Assembly (NCBI GenBank): GCA_023415655.1
Contig: JAEZKD010000128.1
Span: 1-28,919, forward strand
DNA from: Bacillota bacterium
GTDB lineage: Bacteria > Bacillota > Clostridia > Lachnospirales > Lachnospiraceae
Length of the DNA: 28,919 nucleotides
Reading direction: 5' to 3'
Below, piece by piece: positions 14,955 through 22,365 of this stretch. Position numbers and translations under genes: made by a program. The stretch's first letter is position 1. The number at the start of each line of letters is the position of its first letter. Below the pieces are notes generated by a model that did not search any database, was not told the origin of the DNA, and was given only the letters and a program-made list of their open reading frames with translations.

Positions 14955-16136
14955 TTAATGGTGTTTCTTAACATAGTCTTCATACAAAGGTGACATATTA
15001 CGTAGCTTTGTAACAATCTCCTTGATGCAATCAATTGTAAAATCAATTTCTTCTTTCTTTGTATTCTCACTCAAGGTTAAACGTAAGCTTCCATGAGCGA
15101 TTTCATGAGGGAGACCAATTGCTAATAAGACATGGGATGGATCTAAAGATCCAGAAGTACAGGCGGATCCACTGGATGCTGCAATCCCTTTCATATCAAG
15201 CATAATTAAAAGTGATTCCCCTTCAATGAAACGGAAGGAAAAGTTTGCATTGTTTGGTAATCGATTCGTTCTATGTCCATTTAATCGAACAAATGGAATT
15301 TCGCTAGTTACTCGATTAATAAGATAATCTCTTAATTTAATCTCATAATCAGTACGTTTCTTCATGGATTCTACTGCTAATTCCACTGCTTTACCAAATC
15401 CAACGATTCCTGGTACGTTCTCAGTTCCTGCACGACGTTTTCTCTCTTGTGCTCCACCGTGAATATAAGAACGAAGCTTTAACCCCTTACGAATATATAA
15501 GAAACCAATTCCTTTTGGTCCATTTAACTTATGACCAGAAGCACTTAACATATCAATGTGATATTCATCAACATTGATTGGAACCTGACCAAATGCTTGC
15601 ACAGCATCCGTATGGAATAGAATTCCATGTTCCTTTGCAATTTTACCAATCTCTTTAATTGGCTGGATGGTCCCAATTTCATTGTTGGCAAACATAACCG
15701 AAATTAAAATTGTTGTTGGTCGAATTGCTGCCTTTAAGTCATTTAGTTTCACAACACCATTCTCATCGACTGGAAGATAAGTAACTTCAAACCCTTGACT
15801 CTCAAGGTATTCACATGTATGCAAAATTGCATGATGCTCTATGGTAGTTGTAATAATGTGATTTCCTTTGTCTTTATAACTTTCAGCGGTAGCCTTTAAA
15901 GCCCAGTTATCTGCCTCGGTACCACCTGCGGTAAAATAGATCTCATTGCTTTCACAAGAAAGTGCAGAAGCAATAATATCTCTTGCTTTCACCACTGCTG
16001 TTTTACTCTTTGATGCAATATCATAAACACTGGAAGGATTTCCATAACACTCATTAAAATAAGGTAACATTGCTTCAACTACTTCTACCTTCGTTTGAGT
16101 CGTTGCTGCATTATCTAAATATATACTCGTACTCAT
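14955..16136 (-). CDS. nifS: Cysteine desulfurase NifS/IscS
   Basis: This PLP enzyme converts L-cysteine to L-alanine and holds the sulfur as a persulfide for Fe-S assembly and tRNA thiolation. The 393-residue form begins MSTSIYLDNAATTQTK. K203 in SASGHKLNGPKG binds PLP, C326 in SSGSACTSGSLDPSHVL carries the persulfide, and the AGGTEADNWAL and FHTDAVQAFGQ motifs are intact. The ATG at 16136 is chosen because AAAGGAG lies 9 nt upstream. The same frame stays open to an ATG at 16226, which would add 30 residues (beginning MNENVKLSQKEIV), but that ATG has only a weak ribosome binding site. First gene of the nifS-nifU-mnmA operon. Confidence 0.95.
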   Translation of the reverse strand: MSTSIYLDNAATTQTKVEVVEAMLPYFNECYGNPSSVYDIASKSKTAVVKARDIIASALSCESNEIYFTAGGTEADNWALKATAESYKDKGNHIITTTIEHHAILHTCEYLESQGFEVTYLPVDENGVVKLNDLKAAIRPTTILISVMFANNEIGTIQPIKEIGKIAKEHGILFHTDAVQAFGQVPINVDEYHIDMLSASGHKLNGPKGIGFLYIRKGLKLRSYIHGGAQERKRRAGTENVPGIVGFGKAVELAVESMKKRTDYEIKLRDYLINRVTSEIPFVRLNGHRTNRLPNNANFSFRFIEGESLLIMLDMKGIAASSGSACTSGSLDPSHVLLAIGLPHEIAHGSLRLTLSENTKKEEIDFTIDCIKEIVTKLRNMSPLYEDYVKKHH

Positions 16137-16237
16137 CCTTGAATTCTCCTTTAAACTGCCTAAATCTAGTATGCTATATAGTACGTTCACAATTTCCTTT
16201 TGTGATAATTTAACATTCTCATTCATAATTTCTTTAA

Positions 16238-16258
16238 ATCATAGTAATTTACTATGAT
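16238..16258. promoter_or_regulatory. 21-bp inverted-repeat operator at the nifS start site
   Basis: ATCATAGT and ACTATGAT, separated by 5 bp (AATTT), form a perfect dyad placed just downstream of the -10 box, over the predicted transcription start. This is a typical repressor position. The core TAGTAATTTACTA resembles sites of Rrf2-family (IscR/CymR-like) regulators, which often control Fe-S and cysteine genes; that assignment is inferred. Confidence 0.65.
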
Positions 16259-16264
16259 ATTGAT

Positions 16265-16293
16265 ATAATACTCTCATTAACCCCTTTTGTCAA
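16265..16293 (-). promoter_or_regulatory. Sigma-A promoter of the nifS-nifU-mnmA operon
   Basis: TTGACA (16288-16293), a 17-bp spacer and TATTAT (16265-16270) on the minus strand are near consensus. The start near 16258 leaves a leader of about 120 nt to the preferred nifS ATG. Confidence 0.85.
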
Positions 16294-16400
16294 CTGCTAA
16301 CTTTTAAATTGATTTTATCAAATCTACTTTCTTTCATAGAGTGTCTTTTTTTAGAATATATATTACTAAGTTAAGCTAGAAGTAGCATTAAGGAGTTTAC

Positions 16401-17918
16401 ATGAGGAAAAATACAATACTCAAAGGGACTATTATCCTGACGGTTGCAGGTTTGCTAACAAGAGTCATAGGATTCTTTTATAAGATTTTTCTTTCCAATG
16501 CATTAGGCGCTGAGTTACTTGGCGTTTACAGTTTAATCTTTCCGATTTATGGAATCTGCTATACTTTATATGCCTCTGGGATACAAACTGGAATCTCAAA
16601 ATTAGTAGCTGAGGAATATGGAAAGGGAAATACTAAAAATACTAGAAAAATATTACGAACAGGTATTATCACCTCATTGTGCATCTCATGCCTCTTATCT
16701 GTTCTCGTTTATTTTGGCAATGAGTTCATTGCTGAAAAATATTTAATGGAAGCTAAAAGTGCGTCTTCCCTTCGCATCTTATCCTATGTATTTCCATTCT
16801 GCGGTATTACTGCTTGTATTAATGGTTATTACTATGGCAAGAAAAAGGCTGGAATACCGGCAACGACTCAACTCTTAGAACAATTGATCCGTGTTGCATT
16901 TGTATACCTATTCGCTTTGTACTTTGGAAACGGTGAGCTTTCGGTTACCTGCGAACTAGCCGTCTATGGTATTGTCATAGGTGAAATTGCCTCTAACCTC
17001 TATAATATCATTTCTTTGCGATTACAAAAAGATAAAGACATACATTCTGCAAAAGAAGAAACCTCTTTTTTCAAACCACTTGCTAAACTAAGCTTCCCAT
17101 TGACTATGAATCGCTTATTGGTAAGTATCCTACATAGTGTTGAGGCCGTCATGATTCCTGCCATGCTTAAAAAGCATGGTCTTAGCAATTCCGAAGCACT
17201 AAGCCTCTTTGGTATCTTGAATGGTATGTCCATTCCATTTTTACTATTTCCATCTACCATTACGAATTCACTCTCTGTTTTATTATTACCTGCAATTTCA
17301 GAAGCAAAAGCAAAAGATAATAATAGTTTGATTGCACATACCGTTTCTGTTTCTTTAAAATACTCCTTAATTCTTGGCATCTTCTCTACAGGTTTCTTTG
17401 TTTACTTTGGAGAGCCACTAGGTATGAGCGTGTTTCACGTAAAGGAAGCTGGTATTTATCTGTGTATTATGGCTTGGTTATGTCCTTTTTTATATGCTGC
17501 GACTACCTTATCCAGTGTAATTAATGGTCTCGGTAAAGCAACCGTAACCTTTATTAATTCCACGATTGGTTTATCTGTTCGTATCATCTTACTTGCTTTT
17601 TTGATTCCTAAGTTTGGTATTATGGGCTACCTACTAAGCTTATTATTCAGTCAATTGCTTCTCACAGCTCTTGATTTTATTATGGCTTATCGGTACATTC
17701 ACTTCCCTTTGGATGCCATCAATTCCATTGTAAAGCCAGCAATTATCGTTTGGTTTACATGTTCCTTTATGTATCGTGTATATGAGTTTCTTACTGAAGT
17801 TTCTAAGCTACATCAAACTTTATTAATCCTTGCATGTTGTGCAGTTTTAAGTCTTACTTGCTTGTATTTACTAAAAATCTTTCATGCCATCAAGCGAGGG
17901 GAATGGCACAATTATTAA
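16401..17918 (+). CDS. spoVB: SpoVB-like polysaccharide/lipid flippase (MOP superfamily)
   Basis: This 505-residue integral membrane protein has about 14 hydrophobic helices, as in the SpoVB/MurJ/Wzx branch of the MOP exporters. The start (KGTIILTVAGLLTRVIGFFYK) and LYASGIQTGISKLVAEEYGKG match SpoVB-type proteins, which move lipid-linked precursors across the membrane for spore cortex or surface polysaccharide. Several paralogues often exist per genome, so the assignment to SpoVB itself is by similarity of style only. TTAAGGAG precedes the ATG. It is divergent from nifS and convergent with the oad genes. Confidence 0.85.
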   Translation: MRKNTILKGTIILTVAGLLTRVIGFFYKIFLSNALGAELLGVYSLIFPIYGICYTLYASGIQTGISKLVAEEYGKGNTKNTRKILRTGIITSLCISCLLSVLVYFGNEFIAEKYLMEAKSASSLRILSYVFPFCGITACINGYYYGKKKAGIPATTQLLEQLIRVAFVYLFALYFGNGELSVTCELAVYGIVIGEIASNLYNIISLRLQKDKDIHSAKEETSFFKPLAKLSFPLTMNRLLVSILHSVEAVMIPAMLKKHGLSNSEALSLFGILNGMSIPFLLFPSTITNSLSVLLLPAISEAKAKDNNSLIAHTVSVSLKYSLILGIFSTGFFVYFGEPLGMSVFHVKEAGIYLCIMAWLCPFLYAATTLSSVINGLGKATVTFINSTIGLSVRIILLAFLIPKFGIMGYLLSLLFSQLLLTALDFIMAYRYIHFPLDAINSIVKPAIIVWFTCSFMYRVYEFLTEVSKLHQTLLILACCAVLSLTCLYLLKIFHAIKRGEWHNY

Positions 17919-17926
17919 ACATAGAA

Positions 17927-17968
17927 ACGGTGAGCCGATTAATTCTCTAATAGACTCACCGTAAAAAT
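17927..17968. terminator. Terminator between spoVB and the oad pair
   Basis: ACGGTGAG (17927-17934) and CTCACCGT (17955-17962) form a perfect 8-bp stem followed by AAAAATTG on the plus strand. It sits 8 bp after the spoVB stop and 12 bp from the stop of the convergent small oad gene. The loop is long and the T tract on either strand is modest. Confidence 0.6.
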
Positions 17969-17973
17969 TGAAA

Positions 17974-18111
17974 CTATTCCTTCTCAACCTTTTCAATGTT
18001 TGTAAATTTATTTAATAATAAGACGAAGATCACAATCACAAAAGCAACTAAAAAGATACCAGCCATTCCTTGTAATAGTATTTCAAGTCCTAACATTAAT
18101 CTATCCCACAT
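17974..18111 (-). CDS. Small OadG-like subunit of a Na+-translocating decarboxylase
   Basis: This 45-residue gene lies 16 bp after oadB. It begins MWDRLMLGLEILLQGMAGIF and forms one transmembrane helix (about residues 14-33) with a short charged tail ending VEKVEKE-like (KFTNIEKVEKE). The layout, a single helix beginning with a GxxxLLQGMAGIF motif, is that of the gamma subunit (OadG/MmdD type) that anchors the decarboxylase complex. It is shorter than full OadG (about 80-90), lacking the histidine/proline-rich zinc-binding tail. AAGGAGA stands 7 nt before the ATG. Confidence 0.8.
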   Translation of the reverse strand: MWDRLMLGLEILLQGMAGIFLVAFVIVIFVLLLNKFTNIEKVEKE

Positions 18112-18127
18112 ACCATTCTCTCCTTAT

Positions 18128-19261
18128 CTATAAAAGCTTTGCAACAATGCTCATAATTAAACCACCTGCAACAACAGATGCAATCTGTCCAGATACGTTA
18201 GCACCAACTGCATGCATTAAGATGATATTACCACGTTCTTCATCGTTTGCCATCTTCTGCACAACACGTGCTGACATAGGAAAGGCTGAGATACCAGCAG
18301 CACCAACCATTGGATTGATCTTATTCTTGCGAAATAGATTAATGAATTTCGCTAATAAAACTCCACCTATCGTGTCAAAGATGAAGGCTAATAAACCAAT
18401 TCCCATGATCAAAAGAGTATCCCAAGCAACAAACTCCTTTGCACGCATACTAAAGGAAATTGTAATACCTAAAAGTAATGTAATTAGGTTTGCTAACGTT
18501 GTCTGCGCGGTATCCGATAAGGTCTTTAACACACCACATTCACGCAATAGATTACCGAACATTAAAAACCCAACAAGCGCTACGGAAGATGGTGCAACAA
18601 GACCAACAATCAAAGTAACAATGATTGGGAATAAGATTCTTGTAAGTCTAGTAACATTCTTAGGATTATATTCCATGTGGATACGTCTTTCCTTCTTTGT
18701 TGTCACCATCTTTATTGCAAATGGTTGAACAATTGGAACAAGTGCCATATAAGAATATGCCGCGACTGCAATCGGACCTATGTAATTCGACTTAAAAAAT
18801 TGTGAAACTAAGATAGAAGTTGGGCCATCGGCTGCACCAATGATACCAATGGATGCTGCGTCTCTTAATTCAAAACCAAGCAATAACGCTACGATAACAG
18901 CAAGGAAGATACCAAGCTGTGCCCCTGCACCAAATAACATCATAATCGGATTGGATAACAATGGGCCAAAGTCAATCATGGCACCGATACCAATAAATAA
19001 GAGAATCGGTAATGCCTCGGAGGCTTCAATACCAACGTGGAAGAGCCACTCAATAACACCACTCACTTCTCCAATTCCTTCGATTGGCTGATTAATAACT
19101 CCAGATAAAGGAATATTAACAAGAATTGCTCCAAATCCCATCGGGAGAAGTAAAGCTGGTTCATACTCTTTTTTAATGGCTAAGAAAATTAGTACCCCAC
19201 CAACAATATACATGACTAACTGTTGCCACGTTACTTGTGTAATCCCCGACAATAAATCCAT
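18128..19261 (-). CDS. oadB: Na+-translocating decarboxylase beta subunit
   Basis: This is the membrane carboxybiotin decarboxylase that couples CO2 release to Na+ export. The 377-residue protein has about nine hydrophobic segments and the highly conserved GIIGAADGPTSI motif (D145), whose aspartate is essential for Na+ transport, as well as HAVGANVSGQIASVVAGG near the end. It could belong to an oxaloacetate, methylmalonyl-CoA or glutaconyl-CoA decarboxylase; the beta subunits are alike. The carboxyltransferase and biotin carrier are absent from this window, so the partner must be encoded elsewhere. AAAGGAGG precedes the ATG. Confidence 0.93.
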   Translation of the reverse strand: MDLLSGITQVTWQQLVMYIVGGVLIFLAIKKEYEPALLLPMGFGAILVNIPLSGVINQPIEGIGEVSGVIEWLFHVGIEASEALPILLFIGIGAMIDFGPLLSNPIMMLFGAGAQLGIFLAVIVALLLGFELRDAASIGIIGAADGPTSILVSQFFKSNYIGPIAVAAYSYMALVPIVQPFAIKMVTTKKERRIHMEYNPKNVTRLTRILFPIIVTLIVGLVAPSSVALVGFLMFGNLLRECGVLKTLSDTAQTTLANLITLLLGITISFSMRAKEFVAWDTLLIMGIGLLAFIFDTIGGVLLAKFINLFRKNKINPMVGAAGISAFPMSARVVQKMANDEERGNIILMHAVGANVSGQIASVVAGGLIMSIVAKLL

Positions 19262-19605
19262 AACATTTTCCTCCTTTTATGTACTTTTAGTATACTTCCC
19301 CTTGCCAATTGATACCGTAATCGATCTTAGATGACAGGAAGGATACATAGATATCATTCGTGAAAAGCCTGTACCCACATTTAGGCTTGATACAAATACT
19401 ATGAAATTTCCTATGAAAAAGACCTGTGTCTCTGAATAGAGACACAGGTCTTGTCAGTATCATATCATCATCCACCGATTAAACCAGAGTACGTCTATAT
19501 ACTCATGCATGTTGATTTAATCTATTAAAGCATACGCTTCAATCGACTACTCCCCTATATCTAAGAAAAAGATACCACTTGAGTTATTTTTTGTCAACCC
19601 TTTGT
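19262..19605. other. 344-bp intergenic region upstream of oadB
   Basis: It holds the terminator at 19416-19452 for the upstream fusion gene and, on its oadB side, a TATACT-like -10 (minus strand, near 19290) without a clear -35. No credible gene is seen; a 62-codon minus-strand frame through the terminator hairpin is not coding in appearance. Confidence 0.6.
19416..19452 (-). terminator. Strong intrinsic terminator after the CoA-disulfide reductase fusion gene
   Basis: A perfect 15-bp stem (19419-19433 with 19438-19452, core GACCTGTGTCTCT) with a 4-nt GAAT loop is followed on the minus strand by TTTTTC. It lies about 150 nt after the stop at 19606 and isolates oadB from the upstream gene. 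Confidence 0.88.
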
Positions 19606-22158
19606 CTAAACAAACAGATTGACATTGGAGTCTTCCGCAGCCGAAAGATAAGTAGCCACTCCAGCAAATTCAACTCCATCGATTAGCTCTTCCTTACGAA
19701 TACCCATAACATCCATTGACATCGTACAAGCAATCAAACGAACTCCATTTGCCATGGCTGCTTTCATTAAATCTTCTAAGGAATCTACATTCTTATCCTT
19801 CATGACCTTCTTCATCATTGCAGTTCCCATCCCAGCCATATTCATCTTGGATAATTTCAGTTTCTTAATACCCTTTGGCATCATCCATCCAAACATCTTA
19901 TCAAGCAATGGCTTATGTTTTACTTTTACGTCACTCTTACGTAAAACATTCAATCCCCAGAAGGTAAAGAAAATAGTTACCGGACGTCCCATCGCGGCTG
20001 CACCGTTGGCGATGATAAAGGAAGCTAATACCTTATCTAAATCTCCACTAAATACAATCAAGGTTTTTCCCTGGGGAATTGGTGCTATCATTTCTTTTTC
20101 TGTATCTTTTATTTGATTAGAACCCTTTTTTAGGTAAACTATATTGTCCTTACCAATCCGTTCTGTTTTTACTAACGTATTGCCTGTTTTATTACACCAA
20201 GCACTGATATCTGCAGCAAAGCCAAGATCGCTAGCCATGACCTGAAGCACTTGACCTTCATTTAAGTCTGCCATTACTTGATTCACCTTCATAATAGGCC
20301 CTGGGCATTGTAATCCAGTACAATCGACGATCTTCATACTAAGATCCGCTACCGTTAATTCTGGCATCTCTTCCATCTCCTCGCTTAATTCCTGTTCTTC
20401 CCTGTTGTAATCGTTTTTCGTTTCCCCAATTTCCTGAGGATATTCTTGGAATGAATCATGTAGAGTTTCTTCGTTCACTTCTTCTTCATGCATCAATCGA
20501 TAAAAAGAAGTTCCACCTGATAATATCTTAACATGTTCAAACCCATGTTGCATTAAAATACGCGCTGCATTGTAGGAACGAATTCCTACAGCACAATATG
20601 GGATAATCGTCTTATCTTTGTCTAATTCCTCAAGTCGATCTCTTAATTGACCTAATGGGATATGGTAGGAATTTGGAATAGAATATACCATACGCTCTAT
20701 ATCCTCAGTAACATCAAGAATAGTAACTTCTGAGCCTCTTTCCTGATCCTTCATCATTGCATCCACTTCATCCCACTCAATGAATTCTGCAAGACCTTTT
20801 AATATGTTTTCAGCAACGAAGCCTAACATATTGACTGGATCCTTTGCGGAGGAGAATGGTGGTGCATAGGCAAGCTCCAATTCCTCTAAATCATAAATTG
20901 TTCCATGAAGACGCATGGTGATTGCAATCGAGTCAATTCGTTTGTCGACGCCCTCTTGACCTATGATCTGTGCTCCATAGATGTTACCCTCCATACCAAA
21001 GATCAGCTTTAAGGTTAACATAGTTGCATCTGGATAGTAACCCGCATGAGATTTCTGATTAATTAACACCGTATCATAATCTATCCTTTTTCTTTTCCCT
21101 GCAGCCTTTAATTGCTTTTCATTGAGCCCTACCGTTGCAATATCATAATTAAGTACTTTCACAACTGCAGTTCCAAGCGATCCTTGATATGTCTTCTTTT
21201 CCCCGGTTAGAATGTCAGCTAGTATTCTACCTTGTTTGTTCGCTGGACCAGCTAGTGGAATCATCGTTTTATCACCAGTTACCAACTGGTTGACCTCAAT
21301 TACATCACCAAGTGCATAGATATCTTTTTCCGAGGTTTGTAATGTTTCATCTACTACAATTCCACCTCTAGGATTTACCTGAATCCCTGCTGCCTTTGCA
21401 ATTTCACTATTTGGTTTTACTCCGATGGACAATAAGACAAAGTCAACAGTTAACTGCTTTCCACTAGATAGGGTAAGGTGAACACAATTCTCTTTTGAAT
21501 TGAATTCCTTCACACCGTCTCCTAACAATAACTGAATTTGATTTCTTCTTAGTTCCTCATGCACTAGATTGGCCATCTCAGAATCAAGAGGTGCCATTAC
21601 TTGGTTTTGCATCTCAATTACCGTTACGTTAAGTCCAGCTTGATGAAGATTCTCAGCCATCTCTAGTCCAATAAAGCCACCACCTATAATTGCCACTGAC
21701 TTTGGATTCTTCTCTTCTAAGATCTTCTTGATTTTATCTGTATCAGGCACCGTCCACAAAGTTTCAATATTCTTCCCATCAATCCCTGGAATTGCTGGTT
21801 TTAGTGGGGAGGAACCAGTTGCAATTACAAGGTTATCATAGCTTTCTTCATATTCTTCTCCAGTAGCTTTATTTTTTACGGATACTGTCTTTCGTTCTGG
21901 ATGAATCGCAGTTACTTCACTTGATATACGAACATCAATTTGAAATTTTTTTCTCATCGCTTCTGGTGTTTGTAATAACAAAGCATCTCTACTCTTAATC
22001 ACGTCACCAATATAATATGGAAGCCCACAGTTTGCGTAGGAGATGTATTCTCCTCTCTCGAATAAGATAATCTCCATCGTTTCATCTTTTCTACGTAGTC
22101 TTGCTGCTGTCGTTGCACCACCTGCTACACCACCAATGATCACCGTTTTCTTACTCAT
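19606..22158 (-). CDS. CoA-disulfide reductase-rhodanese-TusA-DsrE four-domain fusion
   Basis: This 850-residue protein joins four sulfur/redox modules. Residues 1-450 are a FAD/NAD(P)H reductase of the CoA-disulfide reductase type (VIIGGVAGGATTAAR; redox C44 in YANCGLPYY; second nucleotide site AIIGGGFIGLE). Residues about 465-555 are a rhodanese with C522 in PYCAVGIRS. Residues about 607-680 are TusA-like, C618 in LQCPGP. Residues about 695-850 are a DsrE-like domain with C811 in ACTMSMDVMG. Acidic linkers separate the modules. The arrangement suggests reduction of CoA or polysulfide persulfides and transfer of sulfur along successive cysteines; this is inferred. No membrane segment. A good AAAGGAGTGAG precedes the ATG. 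Apparently monocistronic. Confidence 0.9.
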   Translation of the reverse strand: MSKKTVIIGGVAGGATTAARLRRKDETMEIILFERGEYISYANCGLPYYIGDVIKSRDALLLQTPEAMRKKFQIDVRISSEVTAIHPERKTVSVKNKATGEEYEESYDNLVIATGSSPLKPAIPGIDGKNIETLWTVPDTDKIKKILEEKNPKSVAIIGGGFIGLEMAENLHQAGLNVTVIEMQNQVMAPLDSEMANLVHEELRRNQIQLLLGDGVKEFNSKENCVHLTLSSGKQLTVDFVLLSIGVKPNSEIAKAAGIQVNPRGGIVVDETLQTSEKDIYALGDVIEVNQLVTGDKTMIPLAGPANKQGRILADILTGEKKTYQGSLGTAVVKVLNYDIATVGLNEKQLKAAGKRKRIDYDTVLINQKSHAGYYPDATMLTLKLIFGMEGNIYGAQIIGQEGVDKRIDSIAITMRLHGTIYDLEELELAYAPPFSSAKDPVNMLGFVAENILKGLAEFIEWDEVDAMMKDQERGSEVTILDVTEDIERMVYSIPNSYHIPLGQLRDRLEELDKDKTIIPYCAVGIRSYNAARILMQHGFEHVKILSGGTSFYRLMHEEEVNEETLHDSFQEYPQEIGETKNDYNREEQELSEEMEEMPELTVADLSMKIVDCTGLQCPGPIMKVNQVMADLNEGQVLQVMASDLGFAADISAWCNKTGNTLVKTERIGKDNIVYLKKGSNQIKDTEKEMIAPIPQGKTLIVFSGDLDKVLASFIIANGAAAMGRPVTIFFTFWGLNVLRKSDVKVKHKPLLDKMFGWMMPKGIKKLKLSKMNMAGMGTAMMKKVMKDKNVDSLEDLMKAAMANGVRLIACTMSMDVMGIRKEELIDGVEFAGVATYLSAAEDSNVNLFV

Positions 22159-22319
22159 ATGCTCACTCCTTTATATCAACCTTTTATTTCATTCCTATAT
22201 CTTAATGCTTTTGTTTCAACAATAATTTTACCTTACTATTCTATTTTCTAATTCTTTACTTATGTTCAAGTCCTTAAATTTTCGTCCCTATTGATTCTTT
22301 TGTAGGTAGTATGACATAA

Positions 22320-22360
22320 AAAGAAACCCCGTTCCGTAACTTAGTTACATAACGAGGTTT
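22320..22360 (-). terminator. Terminator of selO
   Basis: On the minus strand AAACCTCGTT pairs with AACGGGGTTT (one G-T pair), with an inner GTAAC/GTTAC stem, followed by CTTTTT. It starts just after the selO stop at 22366. Confidence 0.8.
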
Positions 22361-22365
22361 ACGAT

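Noticed and set aside
18147..18728. 193-codon plus-strand frame
   Set aside because: It is the antisense of oadB, a well-supported membrane protein gene; hydrophobic codons on one strand often leave a long open frame on the other.
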